DNA of 64,000 bases from Allgaiera indica (lineage in GTDB: Bacteria; Pseudomonadota; Alphaproteobacteria; Rhodobacterales; Rhodobacteraceae): NCBI RefSeq assembly GCF_900106675.1, contig NZ_FNOB01000021.1, forward strand, positions 1 to 64,000, in the 5' to 3' direction. The translations under genes and the position numbers were made by a program. The notes beneath the pieces are model-generated. The model was not told where the DNA came from. It ran no database searches and saw nothing but the letters and a program-made list of their open reading frames with translations. The first letter of the stretch is position 1. The number at the start of each line of letters is the position of its first letter. Below, piece by piece: positions 35,956 to 44,360 of the stretch.

Positions 35956-36954
35956 TCATTCTCCCTTTCGTGCGGCAGCCAGCGCCACCATGCGTTCCAG
36001 CGCGTCCTGGTATTCCCCTGCGATCCGGTCGATCAGCGCGGCGGCGGGGCGCACATCTTGTACCGCCCCAATGCCCTGGCCCGCGCCCCAGATCTCTTTC
36101 CATGCCTTCGGCTTCGACCGCCCCGCGCCGAAGTTCATCGAACTTGGATCGGCACTTGCCAGCGCGTCGGGATCAAGCCCCGCGCGCGCGATCGAGGGCT
36201 TGAGATAATTCCCCGAAACGCCCGTAAACAGGGAAGATGTCACGATATCCTCGGCCCCCGAGTCGACGATCATCTGCTTGTAGTCATCCGGCGCGTTGGC
36301 CTCTTGCGTCGCGATGAAGGGCGATCCGATATAGCCCAGATCGGCCCCCGCCGCCTGCGCCGCCAACAGCGCCCCGCCGGTCGAGATCGCCCCCGACAGC
36401 AGCAAGGGCCCGTCGAACCAGCTGCGGATTTCATGGATCAACGCAAAGGGCGATTGCGGCCCGGCATGGCCGCCCGCCCCCGCCGCCACCGCGATCAGCC
36501 CGTCCGCGCCCTTGTCGATGGCCTTGCGGGCATAGGTGTTGTTGATCACGTCATGCAGCGCGATGCCGCCGCAGGAATGGGCGGCCTCGTTCACCTCGGG
36601 CCGGGCGCCGAGCGAGGTGATCCAGATCGGCACCTTCCAGCGCGCGCAGATCTCCAGATCGCGTTCCAGCCTTGTGTTCGAACGATGCACGATCTGGTTC
36701 ACCGCGAAAGGTGCGGCGGGGCGGTCTGGATGGGCCTGGTTCCAGGCGTCCAGCTCCTCGGTGATGCGCTTCAGCCAGGCGTCAAGCATGATCGGATCGC
36801 CATCGGCCTCTCGTGCGTTGAGTGCGGGGAAGGATCCGACGATCCCGGCCTTGCATTGCGCGATCACCAGATCGGGCCCCGAGATCAGGAACATCGGCGA
36901 GGCGACCGCGGGCAGCCGCAGGCCCGTCAATGCCTTGGGAAGGGGTCGTGTCAT
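35956..36954 (-). CDS. Nitronate monooxygenase / 2-nitropropane dioxygenase family flavoprotein
   Basis: A 332-residue FMN-dependent TIM barrel. RLPAVASPMFLISGPDLVIA opens the barrel. VAAGAGGHAGP is the phosphate/FMN loop with the conserved GHAG, and GAISTGGALLAAQAAGADLGY the second. I chose the ATG at 36954, with GGAGACAGG upstream, over a GTG four codons earlier. Within a beta-oxidation operon such proteins are often annotated as nitronate monooxygenases, but enoyl reductases of the FabK type share the fold, so an enoyl-CoA or acyl-CoA redox role is possible. It is separated from the dehydrogenase gene downstream by one base. Confidence 0.82.
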   Translation of the reverse strand: MTRPLPKALTGLRLPAVASPMFLISGPDLVIAQCKAGIVGSFPALNAREADGDPIMLDAWLKRITEELDAWNQAHPDRPAAPFAVNQIVHRSNTRLERDLEICARWKVPIWITSLGARPEVNEAAHSCGGIALHDVINNTYARKAIDKGADGLIAVAAGAGGHAGPQSPFALIHEIRSWFDGPLLLSGAISTGGALLAAQAAGADLGYIGSPFIATQEANAPDDYKQMIVDSGAEDIVTSSLFTGVSGNYLKPSIARAGLDPDALASADPSSMNFGAGRSKPKAWKEIWGAGQGIGAVQDVRPAAALIDRIAGEYQDALERMVALAAARKGE

Positions 36955-36975
36955 GCCTGTCTCCACTTGCGCAGC

Positions 36976-37860
36976 TCAGGAGCCATCCCGCCCCAGCGCC
37001 GCAAGCGCCTGGCGGGCGAATTTCTCGGTCTGCAGGAAGGCGCCCTGCAATTCCTGTGCGCCTGTGGCATCGGCGATGCGGTCGGCCTGGGCGGCGACGG
37101 CTTCGGGTGTCAGATCGTCGCCGGTCAGGCAGATGCCGGGCGTCTCGGCCACCATGACGCGGGCAAAACAGCCGCCGCCCGCGGCCAGGACAAAGCGGCT
37201 GGGGGCCTCGTCCGAGACCAGCCACAACAGCCCCGGGGCGATCGACTCTGGCGTCAGAACCTCTGATGCGGCCTCTTCGAACAGACCTTCGGTCATCGCC
37301 GTCAGCGCAGTGGGGGACAGGGCGTTCACCCGGATATCGTATTTCTCGCCCTCGATATGCAGCACGTTCATCAGGCCGATCATGCCGGCCTTGGCACTGC
37401 CGTAATTCGCCTGGCCGAAATTGCCGTAAAGCCCCGAGGACGAGGTGGTGAACACAACCCGCCCGTAACGCTGTTCGCGCATGATCGGCCAGACCGCGTG
37501 GGAACAGATCGCCGAGCCCAGAAGATGCACCGCGATCACCCGGCGCAAATCCTCATGGCTCATCTTGGCGAAGCTGCGGTCGCGCAGGATGCCGGCATTG
37601 TTGACCAATATGTCGATCCGCCCCCACCGTGCCATGGTGCGCGACACCATATCGGTCACATCGAATTCCGAAGCCACGTCGCCCGCATGGGCAATTGCCT
37701 CGCCGCCCATTGCGCGGATCTCCTCGGCCACCTCGGCGGCGCCCTTGGGGTCGTTCACCACGACACGGGCGCCGCGCGCCGCAAGCCCCAGCGCATGTGC
37801 CCGCCCCAACCCGGCCCCCGCGCCGGTGACGATGGCGACGCGATCGTCGAATCTGATCAT
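36976..37860 (-). CDS. SDR family dehydrogenase, peroxisomal MFE-2-like (3R)-hydroxyacyl-CoA dehydrogenase type
   Basis: A 294-residue SDR. VAIVTGAGAGLGRAHALGLA and VVVNDPKGAAEVAEEI match the dehydrogenase part of multifunctional enzyme type 2. NNAGILRDRSFAKMSHED is a strong marker of that group, and YGSAKAGMIG holds the catalytic Tyr and Lys. A C-terminal extension after residue 250 resembles the linker to the hydratase in MFE-2. The gene immediately downstream encodes a MaoC hydratase-like protein in the preceding position (four-base overlap at 37857-37860), the split equivalent of the MFE-2 hydratase. Together they would hydrate and oxidise enoyl-CoAs. Confidence 0.85.
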   Translation of the reverse strand: MIRFDDRVAIVTGAGAGLGRAHALGLAARGARVVVNDPKGAAEVAEEIRAMGGEAIAHAGDVASEFDVTDMVSRTMARWGRIDILVNNAGILRDRSFAKMSHEDLRRVIAVHLLGSAICSHAVWPIMREQRYGRVVFTTSSSGLYGNFGQANYGSAKAGMIGLMNVLHIEGEKYDIRVNALSPTALTAMTEGLFEEAASEVLTPESIAPGLLWLVSDEAPSRFVLAAGGGCFARVMVAETPGICLTGDDLTPEAVAAQADRIADATGAQELQGAFLQTEKFARQALAALGRDGS

Positions 37861-38330
37861 GCGGCCTCCAGATAACGCCGGCCAAGCCAGACGGCCACAA
37901 GCGCCGGCTTTTCCCGTCCCTCGACCTCGACGGTCACGCCATAGGTCAGCTGCACCTCGTCCGGCGCGCGTTCCTCCAGCGCGTCCAGCACGAAACGTCC
38001 CCGGATCCGCGCCCCCACCGGCACCGGCGAAACGAAGCGGACCCGCTCGAACCCATAATTCACGCCCATGCGCAGATTGGCCAGCCTGGGTTGGGCGTCA
38101 TAGGCCATGGCCGACAGCATCGAAAGCGTCAGGAAGCCATGCGCGATGGTGGTGCCGAACGGGGTGGCGGCCGCGCGCTCGGGGTCGACATGGATATACT
38201 GGTGGTCCTCGGTCAGGTCGGCGAAGGCGTCGATCCTGGCCTGGTCGATGACGAACCAGCGCGACACGCCGACCTCCTGCCCCAGACGGGCACGCAGATC
38301 GTCGAAGCTGTGTTCCCCGGCCGGGTTCAT
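37857..38330 (-). CDS. MaoC-like (R)-specific enoyl-CoA hydratase
   Basis: A 157-residue hotdog hydratase. The hydratase-2 motif is present as FADLTEDHQYIHVDPERA followed by TPFGTTIAHGFLTLSML, giving the catalytic Asp and His. The length fits a stand-alone PhaJ/MaoC protein. It overlaps the SDR genes on both sides by four bases, so translation is coupled. It should add water to trans-2-enoyl-CoA, giving the 3-hydroxyacyl-CoA used by the MFE-2-like dehydrogenase. Confidence 0.9.
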   Translation of the reverse strand: MNPAGEHSFDDLRARLGQEVGVSRWFVIDQARIDAFADLTEDHQYIHVDPERAAATPFGTTIAHGFLTLSMLSAMAYDAQPRLANLRMGVNYGFERVRFVSPVPVGARIRGRFVLDALEERAPDEVQLTYGVTVEVEGREKPALVAVWLGRRYLEAA

Positions 38331-39148
38331 TCCTGGGCCTCCGCAAAGAGGTTCGGCCCGGTGGTGACGTTCACGCCCCCCGAAACCGGCAGCACCGCAC
38401 CGGTGACATAGCCACCGCCGCGCCCGGCCAGGAACAGCACGCAGCCGGCGATGTCCTCGGGGCGGCCGACGCGGGCGATCGGCACGGTGGCGGCGACCTT
38501 GCGGCGCATCTCGGGATCTGCGGTGGCAAAGGCGGTCATCTTCGACGGGAACGGCCCCGGCGCCAGCGCGTTCACGGTGATCTGCCGCGGCGCCAGTTCC
38601 TTCGCCAACACCCGCGTCAGGTGATGCACCGCGGCTTTCGAGGCCGCATAGGCATAGACGTTCTCGCCCATCGGCACCTCGCCCATGACCGAGCCAAGGT
38701 TGATCACCCGCGCCGGGTCGTTCTCGGTCGCGGCGGCCTCCAGCAGCGGCAGCAGGCGTTGGGTCAGATGAAACACCGCGGTGACATTCAGGCGCTGCAC
38801 CTTGTCCCAGGCGTCATAGGGGAATTCGCCCAGCGGCGCGCCCCAGGAGCGGCCGGAATTGTTCAGCAGAATGTGTACCGCATCGCAGCGTTTGCCGACC
38901 TCGGCGGCCAGCGCATCGACGCCGGCCTCGGTAGAAAGATCGGCGGCGAAGCCCTCGGCCCGGCCCGGCGCGTCCAGCGCGTTCAACTCGGCCGCGACGG
39001 CCTCGCAGGCGTCGCCCTTGCGGCTGGCGATCAGCACCCGGGCACCAGCGCGCACCAGCGCCTCGGCCGCCATCCGGCCGATGCCCGACGCGCCGCCGGT
39101 GACCAGCGCCACCTTGCCCGACAGCCCGAACAATTCCTCCGGCGTCAT
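38327..39148 (-). CDS. SDR family oxidoreductase (RhlG/FabG-like)
   Basis: A 273-residue classical SDR: VALVTGGASGIGRMAAEALV for the cofactor, ASRKGDACEAV (Arg-Lys after strand 2, favouring NADPH), NNSGRSWGAPLGEFP, YAASKAAVHHL for the Tyr/Lys pair, and PGPFPSKMTAF. The NNSG and the Pro-rich substrate loop resemble RhlG-type reductases acting on beta-keto acyl groups. It starts a four-base-overlap chain into the MaoC gene. The 159-bp gap upstream to the hydrolase gene may carry an internal promoter. Confidence 0.83.
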   Translation of the reverse strand: MTPEELFGLSGKVALVTGGASGIGRMAAEALVRAGARVLIASRKGDACEAVAAELNALDAPGRAEGFAADLSTEAGVDALAAEVGKRCDAVHILLNNSGRSWGAPLGEFPYDAWDKVQRLNVTAVFHLTQRLLPLLEAAATENDPARVINLGSVMGEVPMGENVYAYAASKAAVHHLTRVLAKELAPRQITVNALAPGPFPSKMTAFATADPEMRRKVAATVPIARVGRPEDIAGCVLFLAGRGGGYVTGAVLPVSGGVNVTTGPNLFAEAQE

Positions 39149-39307
39149 TCTCCCCCCCCTATCTCATTGGTTCCTCGGCGACAGCAAAGCCCGGGCGGCA
39201 ACCGAAGGCAAGGGCGACTTCGCCTAAAACCCGCGCCGCGCCGCAACATCACCCCGAATCGTGCACGCCCATCGAGGCGGAAAAACCTTCGCTGCCTGCC
39301 CTAACCC

Positions 39308-40213
39308 CTAACTGAGGTTTAGAAAATCCTGGATCCTCTGAGCCACCTCGCGAGGTTTCTGATGCACGATCCAGTGATCAGCATCGGGGAAGTCGACCAC
39401 CCGCAGATCGTCGCAGAACTCCGACAGTCCGGCGCGGGCCTCGTCGGCGAAGGCGGTATCGCGCTGTCCCCAAAGCAGCAGATGCGGCATGATCACCCGC
39501 AATGCCGCCGGATCCATATGCGGAAGCGCCTCATCGGGCAGCTCCGCCCCGACCGGCGGCACCAGCAGCGGGGTCGCCCGGTACCAGTTTACCATCGCCC
39601 TCAGGCCCGCGACGCCGCCCCAGGCCTCGGTATAGGCAGCGCGGCGCTCGGGCGTCAGCCAATCGAGGCTCATCCCTGCCCCGAACAGCGTGAAGAGCTT
39701 GGCGTAATCATCCGCGGCCAAAAGATTTTCCGACCCTTCTCGCCGCAGCCATGTGATGTATTGGCTGGCCTCGGTCTGCGCCCCACCGCGCGCCAGCGCA
39801 CGTTGAAACATCGCCGGATGTACGCCGTTCAGGATCACCAGCCGGTCGACAAGCTCGGGCAGCCGGATCGCCAGCGCGTAGGCCACCGAGGCGCCCCAAT
39901 CATGGCCGATCACCGCGGCCGCGCGGCCCTGCGGCGCGAAGCGCGCGATCAGCCCCGCCGCATCGCCCACCAGCGCCGAGACGCGGTAGTTTCCCACACC
40001 TTCAGGCCGCCAGGATCTGCCATAGCCGCGCTGATCGGGGGCGACGCAGAAATACCGCGACGCGAAATCTGGCAAGATCCCATCCCAAGCGCCTGAATAT
40101 TCAGGAAAACCGTGAAGGAAGAGCAAGAGGGGGCGCCCCTCTTGCCCGGCCAGCCGAACATGGAATGACTGACCGCCCAGCCGCACCTCGGCCGAGCGGA
40201 ACTCAGACCGCAT
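39308..40213 (-). CDS. Alpha/beta hydrolase, epoxide hydrolase-like
   Basis: A 301-residue alpha/beta hydrolase. LFLHGFPEYSGAWDGIL holds the oxyanion HGFPE motif of epoxide hydrolases and haloalkane/fluoroacetate dehalogenases, and DQRGYGRSWRPEG matches their DxRGxG region. VIGHDWGASVAYALA carries the aspartate nucleophile (G-H-D-W-G), which marks these groups rather than serine esterases. DADHWIVHQKP contains the catalytic histidine. It overlaps the CoA-ligase gene by 11 bases. An upstream step that opens an epoxide or removes a halide before CoA activation is one possibility. Confidence 0.85.
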   Translation of the reverse strand: MRSEFRSAEVRLGGQSFHVRLAGQEGRPLLLFLHGFPEYSGAWDGILPDFASRYFCVAPDQRGYGRSWRPEGVGNYRVSALVGDAAGLIARFAPQGRAAAVIGHDWGASVAYALAIRLPELVDRLVILNGVHPAMFQRALARGGAQTEASQYITWLRREGSENLLAADDYAKLFTLFGAGMSLDWLTPERRAAYTEAWGGVAGLRAMVNWYRATPLLVPPVGAELPDEALPHMDPAALRVIMPHLLLWGQRDTAFADEARAGLSEFCDDLRVVDFPDADHWIVHQKPREVAQRIQDFLNLS

Positions 40214-41834
40214 CGGCCAGCTTGTAATCCGCGAACTGCTTGCGCAAGGTCAGTTTCGACACCTTCCCCGTGGCGGTCAGCGGCAGGGACTCGACGATCT
40301 CCATCGCGTCGGGAAGTTGCCATTTCGCGAAATGTTCGGCCAACATCGCATTGATTTCGCTTAGTTTCGGCGTCTTTCCCTCTTCCGGCACCACGACCAG
40401 CAGGGGGCGTTCGTCCCATTTCGGATGCGGCACCGCGATCACCGCGCAATTGGCAACGTCGGGATGCCCCATTGCGATGTTTTCCAGATCCAGCGAGGAA
40501 ATCCACTCTCCCCCCGACTTGATCAGATCCTTGGCCCGGTCGGTGATCGTCAGAAAGCCATGCGCGTCGATCGTCGCGATATCGCCGGTGGCAAACCAGC
40601 CCTCATCGTCGAAAGCCTCGGCGTTGGCTTCTGGGTTGTTATAGTAGCCAGAGGTGACGGTGTTGCCGCGCACATAAAGAATGCCCGCGTGTTCGCCATC
40701 ATGCGGCTGGCGCCGGCCGTCCTCGTCGACGATCTTCAGATCGACCCCGAAGACCTGGCGGCCCTGCTTGGCCTTCAGGCGCATACGGTCCTCGCGCGGC
40801 AGATCATTCAGGTGCACCGGCAGATTGCCCTGGGTTCCGACCGGGCTCATTTCCGTCATTCCCCAGGCATGACAGACATTTACGCCGCGATCTTCGAAGG
40901 TTTCGATCATCGGGCGCGGCGCCGCCGAACCGCCGATCACCACATCCTTGAAGCCTTCGGGCAGGCGCCCGCGCTTCTTGACCTCGGCCAGCAGGCCCAT
41001 CCAGACCGTGGGTACCCCCCAGGCCGAGAACACCGCTTCGTCATCCATCAGATCGAACAGGCTGGCGCCGTCCAGCCCCGGCCCCGGCATCACCAGCGAC
41101 GCCCCCGTCAGCGGCGCCGCGTAGGGCAGGCCCCAGGCGTTGACGTGGAACAGCGGCACCACCGGCAGGATCTTCGATCCCGGCTTCAGCGCCGCCGACA
41201 AAGAGATCGCGATCAGCATCGCGTGGATCACCGTCGAGCGATGGGTATAGAGCGTGCCCTTCGGGTTGCCCGTCGTGCCCGAGGTATAGCACAAGGCCGC
41301 GGCCGTATCCTCGGGGAATTCGGGCCAGTCGATCGTGGTTGGCTGATCTGCAAGGATCTCTTCGTAACACAAGGCATTCAGGGAATTTTCCGGCATATGC
41401 GCGCGATCGGTCATGATCACATAGCGCAGGTCGCCGGGCAGATGGTCCTTCAGCTTCTCGACCAGGGGCACGAAGGTGAGATCAAGACACAGGATCCGGT
41501 CGGCGGCATGGGCGACGATATAGATCATCTGCTCGGCCGAGAGGCGGGGATTGATCGTGTGACAGACCGCGCCGATGCCCGATATGGCGTAGTACAGTTC
41601 GAAATGCCGGTATCCGTTCCAGGCCAGTGTGGCCACGCGGTCGCCGGGCTCGATCCCCAGCGCGCGCAGGCCGTTGGCCAATTGGCGGGTGCGCGCCGCG
41701 GTCTCGGCATAGCTTTGGCGATGGCGGTCGCCCTCGACCCGCGCCGAGACGATCTCTCCCGACGGATGGACGAGCGCGGCATATTCCAGGATGTCCGCTA
41801 TACGCAGCGGACGCATCATCATCTGGCCTTTCAT
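40203..41834 (-). CDS. Acyl-CoA synthetase, medium-chain AlkK-like
   Basis: A 543-residue AMP-forming ligase that activates a carboxylic acid with ATP and CoA. CYTSGTTGNPKGTLYTHRS is the P-loop-like A3 motif, CHAWGMTEMSP is A5, FATGDIATIDAHGFLTITDR is A7, and KDLIKSGGEWISS is A8. The final lysine motif is ATGKVSKLTLR. The N terminus MMMRPLRIADILEYAA and LAWNGYRHFELYYA strongly recall AlkK-type medium-chain ligases, also the type (LvaE) used for levulinate. GGAGGAGGGATCTG precedes the ATG at 41834. It heads the eleven-gene minus-strand block and shares its promoter region with a divergent SDR gene. Confidence 0.9.
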   Translation of the reverse strand: MKGQMMMRPLRIADILEYAALVHPSGEIVSARVEGDRHRQSYAETAARTRQLANGLRALGIEPGDRVATLAWNGYRHFELYYAISGIGAVCHTINPRLSAEQMIYIVAHAADRILCLDLTFVPLVEKLKDHLPGDLRYVIMTDRAHMPENSLNALCYEEILADQPTTIDWPEFPEDTAAALCYTSGTTGNPKGTLYTHRSTVIHAMLIAISLSAALKPGSKILPVVPLFHVNAWGLPYAAPLTGASLVMPGPGLDGASLFDLMDDEAVFSAWGVPTVWMGLLAEVKKRGRLPEGFKDVVIGGSAAPRPMIETFEDRGVNVCHAWGMTEMSPVGTQGNLPVHLNDLPREDRMRLKAKQGRQVFGVDLKIVDEDGRRQPHDGEHAGILYVRGNTVTSGYYNNPEANAEAFDDEGWFATGDIATIDAHGFLTITDRAKDLIKSGGEWISSLDLENIAMGHPDVANCAVIAVPHPKWDERPLLVVVPEEGKTPKLSEINAMLAEHFAKWQLPDAMEIVESLPLTATGKVSKLTLRKQFADYKLADAV

Positions 41835-41944
41835 CAGATCCCTCCTCCCTGTCTGCCCATGTGATCTAGGGCATTTTTCATTGCGTGCCAAAGTTGCCTG
41901 GCGCTAAATCTCGCGCATCACAAGCATGACGCTGCGGAGGAAAG

Positions 41945-42709
41945 ATGGACCTGTTCGACCTGAGCGGCAAGACCGCACTGATAACCGGCTCAACCAAGGG
42001 GATCGGCCTGGCCTGTGCGCGGGCGATGGCGGCGGCGGGCGCGCGGGTGGTCATCTCGTCTCGCAAGGCCGATGCCTGCGACGCGGTGGCGGCCGAGATC
42101 GCGGCCACCGGCGCGCGCGCGGTGCCGATCGCGGCGAACATCTCGGATGACGCGGCGGTCGACGCCCTGATCGACCGCACCGAGGCCGAACTCGGCCCCG
42201 TGGACATCCTGGTCTGCAATGCCGCGGTGAACCCCTATTTCGGCCCTTTCCTGGACACGCCCGACGACGCCTTCGACAAGACGGTGCGGGTGAACATCCG
42301 CTCGAACATGCGGCTGGCCAGGCGCGTGGTGCCGGGGATGCGCGCGGCCGGCGGCGGGGCGATCGTGGTGGTCTCGTCGATCGCGGCCTTCAAGGGCTCG
42401 GACGAGTTGGGGATGTACGCGATCACCAAGGCGGCCGATGCGCAGCTGGTGCGCAACCTGGCGGTGGCCTACGGGCGCGACAACATCCGCGCCAACGGCA
42501 TTGCCCCGGCAATCGTGAAGACGGATTTCGCGCGTGCGCTGTGGGAAGACCCCAAGAACGCCGAGCGGGCGGCGAAAAGCTATGCCCTGGGCCGGTTGGG
42601 GGAACCTGACGATATCGCCGGCGCCGCGGTGTTCCTGGCCTCGCGCGCGGGGGCCTGGATGACCGGCCAGACGCTGATCATCGACGGCGGCTGGTCGGTG
42701 AAGGGCTAG
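41945..42709 (+). CDS. SDR family oxidoreductase
   Basis: A 254-residue classical SDR starting MDLFDLSGKTALITGSTKGI, with SSRKADACDAV after strand 2, CNAAVNPYFGPFLD, catalytic YAITKAADAQL (Tyr-x-x-x-Lys) and the C-terminal TGQTLIIDGGW. The TGST-GIG and NPYFGP pattern is common in SDRs next to acyl-CoA ligases and dehydrogenases. CGGAGGAAAG lies before the ATG. It is divergent from the ligase gene across 110 bp, so joint regulation is likely. It abuts the dead nasA remnant, marking the right edge of the intact catabolic region. Confidence 0.87.
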   Translation: MDLFDLSGKTALITGSTKGIGLACARAMAAAGARVVISSRKADACDAVAAEIAATGARAVPIAANISDDAAVDALIDRTEAELGPVDILVCNAAVNPYFGPFLDTPDDAFDKTVRVNIRSNMRLARRVVPGMRAAGGGAIVVVSSIAAFKGSDELGMYAITKAADAQLVRNLAVAYGRDNIRANGIAPAIVKTDFARALWEDPKNAERAAKSYALGRLGEPDDIAGAAVFLASRAGAWMTGQTLIIDGGWSVKG

Positions 42710-42719
42710 GGCCACGGCC

Positions 42720-44021
42720 GGCCGCGCGGCAGGTGCCGGTGGCCAGCACCACCCGGTCGGTCGCGCCGCGTTCGGTCAGCGACCGCCCCGGCGTATCCAC
42801 CCGACCGGCGGACGTGGTTTCGCCGCTCCAGCGTATCGGCGCGAAGACCTGCCCGGGCGCGGCCCGATCGCTCACCATGACACGCAACAGCGCCCGCCCC
42901 GTCGGGCTGGTGACCTCGGCGATGGTCGCCGGCTCCAGCCCCAGGCGCGCGGCGTCGGCGGGGTGGATTTCCAGATAGGGCTCGGCCATGTGCTGGCTGA
43001 GGCGCGGCGATTTCGCGGTCCGTGTCATGGTGTGCCAATGGTCGCGCACCCGGCCGGTGTTGAGCCGCAGCGGATAGGCCGCGCAGGGCTGCGCCGCCGG
43101 CGGCTCGGCAGCATCCGCGCGCGCCGGTCCGGAGTGAAGAAACCGCCCCGGGCAAAGAAGCGCGCGCTGGCCCGCGCGCCCTGCCCGTCCGCGCGCACGG
43201 GCCAGGTGAAGGGCGCCATGGCATCGTATTGCGCCGCCGTCCGCCCGGCCCGCGCCAAGATGTCGAAATCGCCCCCCCAGCGCGCCCGCGGCCCCGACAT
43301 GGCCGCATATTCGCGAAGGATCGCCGCCGGGCCGTCGCAATCGAACGCCGCCCCCCAGCCCAGGCGCCGCGCCAGCCGGGCCAACGCCCACCAATCCGGC
43401 CGGGCCTCGCCCGGGGCCGCCCGGAACCGCCGCTGGCGCGAGATGCGGCGTTCGGAATTGGTCACTGTGCAGTCCTTTTCGCCCCAACCGGCGGCGGGCA
43501 GCAGCACATCGGCCAACCGCGCGGTATCTGTATCGGCATCGGCCGTCACATCCGAGACGACGGCGAAATCGCAGGCCGCCCGATCCGTCCTGTGGCAAGA
43601 TGACAATTGAGAATCGCGTTCACCTTGTCGGTCCCCGAGGGCAATCGGTTCACCCCCTGGCTATAGACCGTCACCACCCGTTCGCAGCCGATCCACATGT
43701 CGAAGAATTCCCGCAACGCGGCGCGCCTCAGCCCGGTGACCGACAGATCCGTGCGCGCGGCGGCCGCCTGGCCGAAACGCGCCGCGATCAGGTCAAGCGC
43801 CGCGACCCAACTGGCCGCACACCGCCGATGCGCGGCCACAAAAGCCGCCCCTCGGGGCCGGTGGTCTCGGCCAGGGCGGCGCCCTTGGGACACAGCCGGC
43901 CACGGTTCGCCGGATGATCGGGATCACCCGCCACGCAGACGCCGCCGCGCCCGTCGGGCCGCGCCAGGATCCCGCAGCCCACCCCGCAATAGGGGCATGT
44001 GGTGCGCAGCGCGTCCCCCAT
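42720..44021 (-). pseudogene. nasA: Assimilatory nitrate reductase catalytic subunit, heavily deleted
   Basis: The N terminus is intact: MGDALRTTCPYCGVGCGILA with later GRLCPKGAALAE gives the four cysteines of the [4Fe-4S] cluster. The frame breaks near 43815 after RLLWPRIGG and resumes as ALDLIAARFGQAA. It then jumps over about 200 residues to VTVYSQGVNRLPSGTDKV and ILNCHLATGRIGRP. A second deletion leads to FAVVSDVTADADTDTARLAD and VTNSERRISRQRRF, with another shift near 43110 before LNTGRVRDHWHTMTRTAKSP. Its end is truncated. About 1.3 kb remain of an expected 2.6 kb, and the molybdopterin-binding core is lost. It cannot reduce nitrate. Confidence 0.9.
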
Positions 44022-44360
44022 CACGCCGCCCCGCGCCGCAAAAGCCGCGCCGCGTCCAGCCAGATCCGCCCGCCGCCCGCCCTCTATCCGCGCGGCGAAG
44101 GTGGCGACAGCGCCTTCATCGGCGCCCTGGGCCAGCCCGGTTTCCAGATCGAAGACCCAATTGTGCAGCGGGCAGGTCACGCGCAGGCCATGCGCCAGCC
44201 CTTCGGACAATTGCCCGCCCTTGTGCGGGCAGCGATCGTCCAGCGCGAAGACCCGGTCATCCTGGGTGCGGAACACCGCGACGCAGCCCTGCGCCGTCTT
44301 CAGCACACGCGCGCCGCGACGCGGGATGTCGTCAAGCCCGCCGATGTCGATCCAGCTCAT
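44021..44360 (-). pseudogene. nirD: Nitrite reductase small subunit, frameshifted near its end
   Basis: A Rieske-type subunit: MSWIDIGGLDDIPRRGARVL, VFALDDRCPHKGGQLSEG (Cys-x-His) and VTCPLHNWVFDLETG (Cys-x-x-His), which bind the [2Fe-2S]-like site. The body is intact. In the C-terminal 20 residues the frame slips around 44066-44080: the alternative frame gives RIWLDAARLLRRGAA and a stop at 44021-44023 that overlaps the nasA ATG (TGATG), the expected native end. In the current frame nirD instead reads through into nasA. The start overlaps the nirB stop by four bases. Confidence 0.85.
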
